Source: Planctomycetota bacterium (GTDB taxonomy: Bacteria > Planctomycetota > Phycisphaerae > Tepidisphaerales > Tepidisphaeraceae). From it: a DNA stretch of 44,179 nucleotides. Below, piece by piece: positions 32,606-40,673 of this stretch (the first letter of the stretch is position 1; each line of letters starts with the position of its first letter). The notes beneath the pieces were generated by a model, which saw only the letters and a program-made list of their open reading frames with translations, did not search any database and was not told the origin of the DNA. The translations under genes and the position numbers were made by a program. The stretch covers positions 1-44,179 of the forward strand of contig JBCDKH010000007.1 in the NCBI GenBank assembly GCA_038746835.1, read 5' to 3'.

Positions 32606-32851
32606 ATGGATCTCCGCAACGTCGACCTCGGAGCCGCCCTGCGTCGCATCGCCGATCGCCGCATCGAGCAGGCAATGGACGAGGGGAAGTTCAACAACCT
32701 CGAAGGCGAAGGCAAGCCGCTCGACCTCGAGCCGGTACCGGCCGACGAAGAGGCCAAGGCGATGTACTGGGCGGTGAAGCTGTGTCGCCAGAACAACGTG
32801 CTGGGCGACGCGATGAAGAAGGAAGCCCTCCGCCGGACGACGTCGGAATGA
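32606..32851 (+). CDS. DUF1992 (DnaJ homologue subfamily C member 28-like) protein
   Basis: 81 residues. The body ADRRIEQAMDEGKFNNLEGE followed by GKPLDLE is the DUF1992 signature shared by bacterial proteins and eukaryotic DNAJC28; bacterial members lack the J domain, and their role is unknown. It overlaps queG by four bases (ATGA), so the two are translated together. Shorter than many relatives but intact. Confidence 0.9.
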   Translation: MDLRNVDLGAALRRIADRRIEQAMDEGKFNNLEGEGKPLDLEPVPADEEAKAMYWAVKLCRQNNVLGDAMKKEALRRTTSE

Positions 32852-33843
32852 TCGCGTCGCTCCGACTCGCGGCCGCGGTCAAGGAGCGGGCGAGCGATCT
32901 CGGTTTCGACGCCTGCGGCATCGCCTCGGCCGGCGAGACCCAACACGCCGACTACGTCCACCAGTTCTTCCAGCAAGGCCGCCACGGCGACATGGCATGG
33001 CTCGCCAATCGGCGCGACGAACGCCTCGACCCACGCACGTACCTGCCGGGTGCACGCTCGATCATCGTCGTCGCCACCAGCTACAACGTGCCGCTCCGTC
33101 ATCCTGAGCGAGCGGAGCGAGTCGAAGGACCTCGCCTGCCGTCCGACGATCAGACGAGGTCCCTCGACAAGCTCGGGATGACGGAGGGCAAAGTCGCCCG
33201 CTATGCCCTCGGCATCGACTACCACGACCACCTCAAAAACCGGCTCTTCACCCTCGCCGACTGGCTGCGAACGGAGACGCCCTGCGAGACGCGCGTCTGC
33301 GTCGACACGGCCCCGGTGCTCGAAAGCGAGTGGGCCGCGCGAAGTGGCATCGCCTGGCAGGGCAAGAACCGACTCGCCCTGAGTACGACGCTCGGCAGCT
33401 ACCTGCTCCTCGGCGAAATCCTGACCACCGCCGACCTCGCTGGCGACGCGCAAGCAACGAACCGCTGCGGAACCTGCAACGCGTGCATCGACGCCTGCCC
33501 GACCGACGCGCTCACGCCCTACCAGATCGACCCGCGACGCTGCATCAGCACGTGGACCATCGAACATCGCGGCGATGACCTGCCGGGCGATCCCCACGGC
33601 TGGCTCTTCGGCTGCGACATCTGCCAGGAAGTCTGCCCCTGGAACCGCAAGGCCGCCCCGGCGACGGACCCGCTCGTCCAGCCCCGGCCCGGCTTCGAGT
33701 CCGGCACGCTCGACGCGGAAGCCGTGCTGCGTTGGACACCCGACGACTTCCGCTCGGCCACACGCAAGTCGGCGATGCGACGCGTGAAGCTTCCGCAACT
33801 GCAGAGAAACGCCCGGGCCGTTCTTTCGAATGGCCGGGCGTGA
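32848..33843 (+). CDS. queG: Epoxyqueuosine reductase with a repeat-encoded insertion
   Basis: 331 residues. Two [4Fe-4S] sites are clear: CGTCNACIDACP and CDICQEVCPWN. The cobalamin-domain motif VDTAPVLESEWAARSGIAWQ carries the expected proton-donor Asp. It performs the last step of queuosine synthesis in tRNA. Codons 83-113 (33094-33186) are exactly one family A repeat, read in frame as LRHPERAERVEGPRLP and on, inserted between the usual IIVVATSYNVP strand and KVARYALGIDYHDHL. Without it the protein would be 300 residues; the C-terminal HEAT-like part of longer QueGs is missing. ATG at 32848 overlaps the DUF1992 stop. Confidence 0.94.
   Translation: MIASLRLAAAVKERASDLGFDACGIASAGETQHADYVHQFFQQGRHGDMAWLANRRDERLDPRTYLPGARSIIVVATSYNVPLRHPERAERVEGPRLPSDDQTRSLDKLGMTEGKVARYALGIDYHDHLKNRLFTLADWLRTETPCETRVCVDTAPVLESEWAARSGIAWQGKNRLALSTTLGSYLLLGEILTTADLAGDAQATNRCGTCNACIDACPTDALTPYQIDPRRCISTWTIEHRGDDLPGDPHGWLFGCDICQEVCPWNRKAAPATDPLVQPRPGFESGTLDAEAVLRWTPDDFRSATRKSAMRRVKLPQLQRNARAVLSNGRA
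33094..33186 (+). repeat. Palindromic repeat family A, copy 4, in frame inside queG
   Basis: 93 bp, exactly 31 codons, starting on a codon boundary of queG (codon 83) with ctccgtcatcctgagcgag and closing with gggatgacggag. The reading frame through it is open and the flanking QueG motifs continue in the same frame. Confidence 0.9.
33810..33840. terminator. Hairpin overlapping the queG 3' end
   Basis: cgcccgggccgtt and aatggccgggcg pair with one bulge. It encodes the last QueG residues; the TGA follows at 33841. It lies between convergent queG and hsp20, and on the minus strand it is followed by tttctct, so it most likely terminates hsp20 and possibly queG too. Confidence 0.55.
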
Positions 33844-33864
33844 AGAAGCGAATTGTCAACTCGT

Positions 33865-34317
33865 TTACGAGACCGTGATTTTGCGCGGCTTGGTCTCTTC
33901 CTTCTTCGCAAGCTTCAAGTAGAGAACGCCCGCGTCGAGCTTGGCCTCGACGTTGTCCGTCGCGACGGTTTGCGGCAGGCTGAAGCTGCGGCTGAAATAG
34001 GTGTACCGACGCTCGTTGAGCAGCGTCTCTCGCTTGTCGTCGTCACTCGTCGCGGGCGAACGTTCGGCCGTGACCGTCAGCACGCTGTTGTCGACCGTGA
34101 CGTCGATGTGCTCCTTGGAAAAGCCGGGAAGTTCGGCCTCGAAGTAGAGGGCGTTCTCGTCCTCGTGAATGTCGACCGCGTAGGGCGCGCTGCGCCGGCC
34201 GTTGGTCGTCTGCGGGGTTTGGCCGAAGAATCGGCCGAGCATCGTGTCGAACTCGCGTTGCATGTCGACGAAGACGTCATTGCCGCGATGTCGCTGGATG
34301 GTGGTGGGCAGTGCCAT
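33865..34317 (-). CDS. Small heat-shock protein (Hsp20/alpha-crystallin)
   Basis: 150 residues. The alpha-crystallin domain runs from AVDIHEDENALYFEAELPG to LYLKLAKKEE, with FSKEHIDVTVDNSVLTVTAE in the middle and a short C-terminal KPRKITVS tail. It is an ATP-independent holdase that keeps unfolding proteins soluble. ATG at 34317 starts MALPTTIQRHRG; an upstream frame has no family match. An aaagga sits about 12 bases before the start. No obvious heat-shock operator was recognised upstream. Confidence 0.94.
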   Translation of the reverse strand: MALPTTIQRHRGNDVFVDMQREFDTMLGRFFGQTPQTTNGRRSAPYAVDIHEDENALYFEAELPGFSKEHIDVTVDNSVLTVTAERSPATSDDDKRETLLNERRYTYFSRSFSLPQTVATDNVEAKLDAGVLYLKLAKKEETKPRKITVS

Positions 34318-34508
34318 AGTGAAAAGGTCCTTTGGAAAAGGGGGTCGTTGTGCGGCTGTCCCGCCGCGAATCAATCGTCGCCGAGTCAGTGAACAACGGT
34401 CGTGCCAGACGTCGAACCTCACTGGCTCGCTGCAAACGAGGTCTGCGGCGAGAAACGGCTGCAGATTTGGCATGCGTTGCCGCGTTGGCAGCCGGCCAAC
34501 GATGCGGC

Positions 34509-35420
34509 GTGCCGCCCGTCGTGCAGATCTTCGGCCCCACCGCAAGCGGGAAGTCTGCGCTGGCCATGGAAGTGGCCAAACGTCTCGATGGGATCGTGCT
34601 GGCAGTCGACTCGATGACCGTCTACCGCGGCATGGACATCGGCACCGCCAAGCCGTCAGCCGAGGAACGAGCGTCGGTCCCGCACGAGGGACTGGACCTC
34701 GTCGATCCGACCGAAGCGTTCACGGTCCGGCAGTGGCTCGATGTTGCGGATCGCGTGCTGGCAGAGACAGACCAACCCGTCATCGCCGTCGGTGGAACGC
34801 CGCTCTATCACCAGGCTTTGGTCCGCGGCCTGTTCGATGGTCCCGCGGGCGACGAGGCGATCCGTCGAGAGCTCGACCCACTCAGCGACGACGAGGTCCA
34901 CGCGAAGCTCGCCGAGGTCGATCCGGTCTCCGCCGGCCGGCTGCATCCGCACAATCGTCGTCGCGTCGTGCGAGCGCTGGAAGTCCATCGCCTCACCGGC
35001 CGGCCGATCAGCGAATTGCAGCGTCAGTGGGAAGAGGGCCCGGACCGCGTCGAAACCGTTCGCTTCGGCATGGCCTGGCCGCGCGAGGAACTCAACCGCC
35101 GGATCAACGCGCGAACGAAACAAATGATCGCCGACGGCTGGCCCGCTGAAGTCGAGGCGCTGCTCGATCGTCACGGCCATCTCGGTCCGACCGCCCGCGA
35201 GGCCGCCGGGTATCGCCTCCTGTCGCTCGTGGCTCAGGATCGGATGTCGCTGGCCGACGCGGCGGAGCAGATCAAGATCAAGACGCGTCAGCTCGCCAAG
35301 CGGCAGATGACGTGGTTCCGTCGATTCCAGCAGACGCTCTGGCTCGATGGTGCAGCTTCTGCAGCCGAACAGGCCGACAAAGTCGGTGAGCTGCTCGCAA
35401 ACGCTGAAAATAGAGCTTGA
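34509..35420 (+). CDS. miaA: tRNA dimethylallyltransferase
   Basis: 303 residues from a GTG start four codons before the P-loop QIFGPTASGKSALAMEVAK. DSMTVYRGMDIGTAKPSAEE, LVDPTEAFTVRQW and VGGTPLYHQAL follow, and the C-terminal AKRQMTWFRRF is typical. MiaA adds dimethylallyl to A37 of tRNAs reading UNN codons. The GTG is chosen for length against the family; an in-frame TTG at 34467 is possible. It is divergent from hsp20 across about 190 bp in which no promoter is clear. Confidence 0.94.
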   Translation: MPPVVQIFGPTASGKSALAMEVAKRLDGIVLAVDSMTVYRGMDIGTAKPSAEERASVPHEGLDLVDPTEAFTVRQWLDVADRVLAETDQPVIAVGGTPLYHQALVRGLFDGPAGDEAIRRELDPLSDDEVHAKLAEVDPVSAGRLHPHNRRRVVRALEVHRLTGRPISELQRQWEEGPDRVETVRFGMAWPREELNRRINARTKQMIADGWPAEVEALLDRHGHLGPTAREAAGYRLLSLVAQDRMSLADAAEQIKIKTRQLAKRQMTWFRRFQQTLWLDGAASAAEQADKVGELLANAENRA

Positions 35421-35444
35421 CCGTGCTAGAAACTGGAGTATCTT
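35417..35444 (+). promoter_or_regulatory. Sigma70-type promoter (TTGACC-N16-TATCTT)
   Basis: -35 TTGACC at 35417-35422, overlapping the miaA stop, and -10 TATCTT at 35439-35444 with a 16-base spacer. It would start a leader of about 35 bases with a ggagga ribosome site before the PEP-CTERM gene at 35486. Confidence 0.55.
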
Positions 35445-35485
35445 GCGGGAGCGGCAGATGTCCTGCTGCATTCCGGAGGAACCCA

Positions 35486-36229
35486 ATGTCCAACCCACGT
35501 TTTCTGCTTCTCGCTGCGTCCGCCACGGCGACGCTCGTCTCTGCTGCCTCGGCCTCGCCGGTGCTCATCGATTTTGGCAACGACGACAGCTTCCGCGGCG
35601 TCTCGACGCCCTCGCCTGATGCCGACGGCAACTTCTGGACGAGTGTCTGGACCGGCGACTTCTACTCCAACCTTCCCGACGCCGACGGCAACGCGACGAC
35701 GATCGACATCGGCTTCGACTCCAGCTTCGTCGGAGGCGGCTCGCTCGGCTCTGACTACTTCAACGGTCCCTCCGGCGCAACGCAAGACCCGGCCGCAACC
35801 GTCTACGACGACGGAGCCCTCGGCCTGCTCGGTGCCAACGAGGCCGTCTACGACTACTACTCAAATGCCGGCTGGCAGCTTCAGGGCCTTGACCCGTCGC
35901 TGACGTACACGCTCACGTTTTACGGGTCGCACAAGTTCAACAACGACAACACGACCCGCTACGCGACCTACACCGACACGGACTTCACCACCGTCGTCGA
36001 CTCGGTCGATCTCGTCGTCGGCGTGAACTCGAATCACAACCAGGACCAAGTTGCGGTTCTGACGAACGTCGCACCCGACGCGAGCGGCATCATCTACTTC
36101 GCCTTCACCGGGGCCAACGGCGGCAACGGTTACCTGAACGCGATGTCGGTCGCTGTTGTGCCTGAGCCCGCTGCTGCGACGCTCGGCCTGCTCGGACTCG
36201 GTGCGATGCTCACGCGTCGCCGAGCCTGA
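35486..36229 (+). CDS. PEP-CTERM secreted protein
   Basis: 247 residues. Signal peptide MSNPRFLLLAASATATLVSA; a body with IDFGNDDSFRGVSTPSP and DPSLTYTLTFYGSHKF that looks like a single beta sandwich; and a C-terminal sorting signal VPEPAAATLGLLGLGAMLT followed by RRRA. The fold resembles carbohydrate-binding or lectin-like PEP-CTERM proteins but I cannot name the family. A strong ribosome site (cggaggaaccc) precedes the ATG. It sits before the TPR and glycosidase genes and has its own promoter. Confidence 0.86.
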   Translation: MSNPRFLLLAASATATLVSAASASPVLIDFGNDDSFRGVSTPSPDADGNFWTSVWTGDFYSNLPDADGNATTIDIGFDSSFVGGGSLGSDYFNGPSGATQDPAATVYDDGALGLLGANEAVYDYYSNAGWQLQGLDPSLTYTLTFYGSHKFNNDNTTRYATYTDTDFTTVVDSVDLVVGVNSNHNQDQVAVLTNVAPDASGIIYFAFTGANGGNGYLNAMSVAVVPEPAAATLGLLGLGAMLTRRRA

Positions 36230-36328
36230 GCCCGGCCTCCACGATCCAGGAGAGAGACGCTTCGGCCACCAGGCCGAGTCGTGCGGTGCCGCGCCGCGCG
36301 ATGTCCCTTTCGTCTTCGGAGAAATCTC

Positions 36329-37033
36329 ATGACAACGCACCTGTCCTCGAACCCATCTCGCGTGCTCGTGATCGCCCTGCTGGTTGGCGTGTTCGGCTTC
36401 GTCGGACAGGCGTTGGCAAGCGACTTCCGCAGTGAGATCAGCCGCGGCGACGATGCGCGGAAAGAAGAGCGCTACACCGACGCTTTGTCCGCGTACCAGA
36501 AGGCCGGCGAGGCGGCGAAGTCCGACACCGATCGGGCGATTGCACTCAGCAAGCGAGCGCTCGTTCAGGCGTACGACCTTCGCGACTACGAGACGGCGGC
36601 CGAACTGGCGGACGCAGCGCTGTCGATGCCCGACGTCCACCCCGTCGGCCACGTCAACGCGTACCAGGTCAAGGCCGTCTACCACCTCAAGCACAATGAG
36701 GATTTCCGGGCGGCACAGCGGACGCTCGACCAGGCCTTCAAGCTGGACGAGGTCGACTGGGCCCATCCGACGTTGCACATGCTGAGGGGCGACGCACGCC
36801 GACTTGATGGCAAGGGCCTTGAGGCGATCGAGTCGTACGAGGTGATCGCGAAGGACGCGGACCTCAACGATCGATTCCGCGCGACCGCCTGGCTGAACAT
36901 CGGCCTGTCGCACCAATACGTGCTGCGTGACGCAACCAACGCCAAGACCGCCTACGCCGAAGCGCGCAAGCTGCACGACGGACTCGGTTACGAGATTGAC
37001 AAGCACCTTGAGCGGCTCGCCAGCAGCAACTGA
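36329..37033 (+). CDS. Exported TPR-repeat protein
   Basis: 234 residues. N-terminal hydrophobic segment VLVIALLVGVFGFVGQALAS is a signal peptide or anchor; the rest is helical with tetratricopeptide-like pairs (ERYTDALSAYQKAGEAAKSD near 48-67, and later RAAQRTLDQAFKLDEVDWAH and GLEAIESYEVIAKDADLNDR). TPRs make protein-protein scaffolds, here probably in the periplasm. A cggaga ribosome site precedes the ATG. Located 36 bp before the first glycosidase; perhaps the same transcript. Confidence 0.84.
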   Translation: MTTHLSSNPSRVLVIALLVGVFGFVGQALASDFRSEISRGDDARKEERYTDALSAYQKAGEAAKSDTDRAIALSKRALVQAYDLRDYETAAELADAALSMPDVHPVGHVNAYQVKAVYHLKHNEDFRAAQRTLDQAFKLDEVDWAHPTLHMLRGDARRLDGKGLEAIESYEVIAKDADLNDRFRATAWLNIGLSHQYVLRDATNAKTAYAEARKLHDGLGYEIDKHLERLASSN

Positions 37034-37069
37034 CACGCTTCACCACGCGTTCCATTCGCCAGGATTGCC

Positions 37070-38344
37070 ATGCGACTTGCTCTTCCATTCAAGGCGGCGT
37101 TGATCTCGGTGGCCGTCGCTTTGGGCGGCTGCGATTCCGGGGCCGTCTCGACGGACGCCGAACCCACGTCTGCCGTGCACACCGCGGCCGATCCCGACGT
37201 CACGCCCTCCGTCAAACGAACGGACAAGCTCGTCCTCATGCACTACATGCCCTGGCATCGCACGCCCGAGGAGTTCGGCGGGCGTGGCGGCTGGGGCGGG
37301 CACTGGACCGGCTGGGGCCGGCACGACCCGGAGCAGATCGATGACACCGGACGACGCGACGTCTACTCGCACTTCTACCCGCTCATCGACGTCTACGACT
37401 CCGCCGACCCACACGTGGTCGAGGCTCAGCTGCTCCAGATGCGCCTTGCCGGCGTGGACGGCGTCATCGTCGACTGGTACGGCATCGGACAGGCGGCCGA
37501 CTATCCGGAAAATCAGGTCGGCACGCAGGTGCTCTTCGAGCAGTGCGAAAAGCTCGGCATCGACTTCGCCGTCTGCTACGAAGATCGCACGGTCGAAGTC
37601 CTCGTCAACGAAGGGCACGTCGAGTCCGAAGCCATCGGCGAACACCTGGCCGAGACGCTGGTGTGGCTGCAGGAGAACTGGTTCGCCTCGCCGGTCTACG
37701 TGCACCTGGGTGACCGGCCGTTGTTCCTGAACTTCGGGCCGATCTACGTCTCCTCGGGCGACGTCTGGGAGGTCGGTCTGTCGGCCGTCTCACCCAGGCC
37801 GATGTTCATTCCGCTGCAACATCTGTGGCGCGGCGTCGACGCGGATGGCGGGTTTGCGTGGGTCCACCACCGCGCGTGGGACAATGATCCGCCTGTCGAC
37901 GTCGTCAAGCAGCGATTGCTCGACCTCTTTGCCGACATGGCCGAGGGCGGCGAGTTTGTTCCGGCGGCCGTGACGGGCTTCAAAGACATTTACGACGTGC
38001 CGTTCGAGTCGCTCGACCACCGTGACGGCGACACGCTGCGTGCCTCGCTCGAAGCCGCCCTGGCCGCGCCTGGACGCGTCGTGCAGCTGGTCACGTGGAA
38101 CGACTACGGCGAGGGCACGATGATCGAGCCGACGCGCGAGTTCGACCACCTGTTCCTCGAGATCCTGCAGGACCGCCTGCTCGATGGCGGCGCGCATGAC
38201 GACCTTCGACTGCCAGCGCGTCTGTTGGATCTGCGACGGGCCGGCAACGTCGCGTCGAGCGAACTGGACGCCATCGCGCAGATGCTGTCCGATCGCAACG
38301 TCGCCGGGGCGCGCGCAGCGTTGGACCGACTCGACACCGACTGA
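37070..38344 (+). CDS. GH99-like glycoside hydrolase, lipoprotein
   Basis: 424 residues. The N-terminal MRLALPFKAALISVAVALGG then C21 forms a lipobox (LGGC), so it is lipid-anchored. Motifs of the GH71/GH99-like clan are HYMPWHRTPEEFG, DGVIVDWYGIG and the C-terminal WNDYGEGTMIEPT, whose Glu-containing GEGT corresponds to the catalytic region in GH99 (WNEWHEGT). GH99 enzymes cut alpha-mannan or related glycans from the inside; the precise substrate is not known. It is a clear paralogue of the product at 39193-40623. Followed by an esterase 22 bp on. Confidence 0.86.
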   Translation: MRLALPFKAALISVAVALGGCDSGAVSTDAEPTSAVHTAADPDVTPSVKRTDKLVLMHYMPWHRTPEEFGGRGGWGGHWTGWGRHDPEQIDDTGRRDVYSHFYPLIDVYDSADPHVVEAQLLQMRLAGVDGVIVDWYGIGQAADYPENQVGTQVLFEQCEKLGIDFAVCYEDRTVEVLVNEGHVESEAIGEHLAETLVWLQENWFASPVYVHLGDRPLFLNFGPIYVSSGDVWEVGLSAVSPRPMFIPLQHLWRGVDADGGFAWVHHRAWDNDPPVDVVKQRLLDLFADMAEGGEFVPAAVTGFKDIYDVPFESLDHRDGDTLRASLEAALAAPGRVVQLVTWNDYGEGTMIEPTREFDHLFLEILQDRLLDGGAHDDLRLPARLLDLRRAGNVASSELDAIAQMLSDRNVAGARAALDRLDTD

Positions 38345-38365
38345 GCCTCGACCCGTATCCATCCG

Positions 38366-39196
38366 ATGAGCCATCGCCTCTGGTCCCTGCCGTGGGTTGC
38401 GCTTCTGGCGTGCCAGCTGTTCCTAGCCCAATCCGTGTCTGCCGACGTCACGTACACCATCGACCGCGACATCGGCTACTGGGGCGACGACGCGCCCGAC
38501 GACTACGCCGAGGAACGCTGCCGGCTCGACGTCTACCGGCCCGAAGGGGGCGAGGCGTTTCCGACCGTCATCTGGTTCCACGCGGGTGGCCTGACCGCGG
38601 GCGAGCGGTTCATCCCCGGCGAGCTCCGCAAGAGCGGCATGGCCATCGTCGCCGCTGATTACCGGCTCAATCCCAAGGCAGAGGCTCCCGCCTACCTCGA
38701 AGACGCTGCTGCAGCGACGGCGTGGGTGCTGGACAACATCGAAGCCCTCGGCGGCGATCCGGATCGCGTCTACATCACCGGTGCCTCCGCCGGCGGCTAC
38801 CTCGCGACCATGGTCGGCCTCGACGATCGCTGGCTCGCCGCGCACGACAAGTCGCCCAGCGACCTGGCCGGCATCATCTCGCTCAGCGGGCAGATGATCA
38901 CGCACTTCACCGTCCGCAAAGAGCAAGGCGTCACCGGCACGCAGCCGGTCATCGACGACATGTCGCCGCTGTTCCACGTCAAGCCTGACGCGCCCACGCT
39001 CGTCCTCATCACCGGCGATCGCGACGTCGAACTCTTCGGCCGATACGAGGAAAACGCGTACATGTGGCGCATGATGCAAGTCGTCGGCCACAAGGACACG
39101 ACGATCTACGAGCTCGACGGCTTCAACCACGGGCAGATGACGCAGCCGGCGCTCTTCCTCATGCGACGACTGGTGCTTGAGGACGGCGAGCAGTGA
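38366..39196 (+). CDS. Secreted alpha/beta-hydrolase esterase
   Basis: 276 residues. Signal peptide (LPWVALLACQLFLAQSVSA), then an alpha/beta-hydrolase with an oxyanion-loop WFHAGGLTAGE, nucleophile elbow GASAGGYLATM, and ITGDRDVEL and DGFNHGQMTQ supplying the Asp and His. It resembles acetyl/feruloyl-esterase-type polysaccharide deacylases (BD-FAE). Placed between two glycosidase paralogues, it probably removes acyl groups from the same glycan; inferred. Stop overlaps the next GTG start (GTGA). Confidence 0.86.
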   Translation: MSHRLWSLPWVALLACQLFLAQSVSADVTYTIDRDIGYWGDDAPDDYAEERCRLDVYRPEGGEAFPTVIWFHAGGLTAGERFIPGELRKSGMAIVAADYRLNPKAEAPAYLEDAAAATAWVLDNIEALGGDPDRVYITGASAGGYLATMVGLDDRWLAAHDKSPSDLAGIISLSGQMITHFTVRKEQGVTGTQPVIDDMSPLFHVKPDAPTLVLITGDRDVELFGRYEENAYMWRMMQVVGHKDTTIYELDGFNHGQMTQPALFLMRRLVLEDGEQ

Positions 39197-40623
39197 GGCG
39201 GTTTGCCATCGCTGCATGCGCCGTGGTCGTCGCCACTCCGACGGCAATCGCCCGGCCGCCGGTCTACTTCCACTACATGCCCTGGTTCGAAACGCCCGCC
39301 AGCAACGGCGGCGAGTGGGGCTACCACTGGCAGTTCCTCAATCGCGACCCCAGCCAGGTCGACGCTCAAGGGCGACGCGACATCGCCTCCCACTACTACC
39401 CGAAGATCGGGCCTTACGCGTCGGGCGATCCGAACGTGCTGGAGTACCACCTGCTCCTGACCAAGCTGTCCGGTGCCGAGGGTCTTCTGCTCGACTGGTA
39501 CGGCGTCGCCGGCTCCAACGGTGACATCGCTTCGCTGCTGGCCAACTCGAACGCGATCTTCGACAAGGCGGCTCAGTTCGGGCTCGACGTCGGCGTGGTG
39601 CTGGAAGATCGCTTTGCCCGCTCGCCGGCCGACGTTCAGGCGAACATCAACTATCTTCGGCAGAACTACTTCAACCAGCCGCACTACCTCCGCGTCGGGC
39701 CGGGCGACGATCCGCTGTTGATGATCTTCGGTCCGATCGGCATGGAAGACCCGGCCGCGTGGTCGTCGATCTTGCCGACAGCCGGCGAGCCGATTACGAC
39801 ATTGCCGCTCTGGTACCAATCGCCGGACGTCGGCCCGTTGTCAGACGGCGAGTTTGCGTGGATCTTCGAGGACGAATCGCTCGACGATCACCTCCAGCAG
39901 CAACAGACCTTCCTGAACGACATCGCCCGGACGCTCGGGACTGCGGCGGGCGTCGCCTACGCGGGCTTCAACGACTTCTACGCCGAGGGCGGCGTCGGCG
40001 ACATCATCGGCTTCGACATTCCCGTCTCGCGTGACACGCTTGCGGCGACGTTCGACGTCATCGACCTGGCGGGCGACGACGTCGATCTCGTGCAGCTGGC
40101 GACCTTCAACGACTTTGGTGAGGGCACCATGTTCGAGCCGACCGTCGAGTTCGGCTACGACTTCCTCAGCGAAGTTCAGCAGTTCACCGGCGTTGACTTG
40201 GGCGAGGATGCGCTGGCGATGGCGTTCGAGCTCTACAGCTTGCGTGTGGCGTTCGGCGATCGCCCGGAGGTCGCGGTGCTGCTCGACGACGCGTCGACTG
40301 CCCTGTCGGCGTTCGACCTGATCGCCGCGCGGCAAGCCCTCGACGCCGCTGTCGGCCTCCCCGGCGATGCGAATCGCGACGGGGTGGTCGACCTCGCCGA
40401 CTTCGGCAACCTGCGAAGCAACTTTGGGCTCTTCGTCGCGGACTACAGCCGAGGCGACTTCAATGCCGACGGCGTTGTCGACCTGCAGGACTTTGGATTG
40501 CTCCGTGCGAACTTCGGCGGTGACGCGGCCGCACTCGATGCCTGGTCCTCAACTGTGCCGGAGCCGACTAGCAGCCTGCTCGTCCTCGCCGCTGGCTGCG
40601 TGGCTCTGCGTCGACGAAAGTAG
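39193..40623 (+). CDS. GH99-like glycoside hydrolase with dockerin and PEP-CTERM
   Basis: 476 residues, GTG start. Signal peptide (FAIAACAVVVATPTAIA); catalytic domain with HYMPWFETPASNGG, GLLLDWYGVAG and FNDFGEGTMFEPT, paralogous to the lipoprotein enzyme upstream; dockerin type I pair GDANRDGVVDLADFG (391-405) and GDFNADGVVDLQDFG (421-435), each a Ca2+-binding loop; PEP-CTERM tail VPEPTSSLLVLAAG (455 on) ending RRRK. Dockerins dock to cohesins in polysaccharide complexes, though no cohesin gene is in the window; in planctomycetes such domains often precede PEP-CTERM. Coupled to the esterase by a four-base overlap. Confidence 0.88.
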   Translation: MRRFAIAACAVVVATPTAIARPPVYFHYMPWFETPASNGGEWGYHWQFLNRDPSQVDAQGRRDIASHYYPKIGPYASGDPNVLEYHLLLTKLSGAEGLLLDWYGVAGSNGDIASLLANSNAIFDKAAQFGLDVGVVLEDRFARSPADVQANINYLRQNYFNQPHYLRVGPGDDPLLMIFGPIGMEDPAAWSSILPTAGEPITTLPLWYQSPDVGPLSDGEFAWIFEDESLDDHLQQQQTFLNDIARTLGTAAGVAYAGFNDFYAEGGVGDIIGFDIPVSRDTLAATFDVIDLAGDDVDLVQLATFNDFGEGTMFEPTVEFGYDFLSEVQQFTGVDLGEDALAMAFELYSLRVAFGDRPEVAVLLDDASTALSAFDLIAARQALDAAVGLPGDANRDGVVDLADFGNLRSNFGLFVADYSRGDFNADGVVDLQDFGLLRANFGGDAAALDAWSSTVPEPTSSLLVLAAGCVALRRRK

Positions 40624-40648
40624 CCGCGGATCATCGACCCGCGGCTAC
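40620..40648. terminator. Bidirectional hairpin terminator
   Basis: Perfect 10-bp arms gtagccgcgg (40620-40629) and ccgcggctac (40639-40648) with a nine-base loop, in the 50-bp gap between convergent genes. On the minus strand it is followed by tttcg; on the plus strand no T-run is evident. Confidence 0.65.
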
Positions 40649-40673
40649 CGAAGCAATCACAACTGCCCGGTCT

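Noticed and set aside
70-33186. Family A repeats as an insertion sequence or CRISPR array
   Set aside because: Copies are about 95 bp, far apart, in both orientations, with no transposase and no regular spacers.
33094-33186. The HPERAERVEG peptide in QueG as a conserved protein domain
   Set aside because: The DNA is the same palindrome as three copies outside this gene, so the peptide is a by-product of the repeat.
31054-33798. A 914-codon open frame on the minus strand
   Set aside because: Composition is Arg/Glu/Asp/Gln/Gly-rich and unstructured; it is antisense to the MATE, DUF1992 and queG genes, each of which has clear family motifs.
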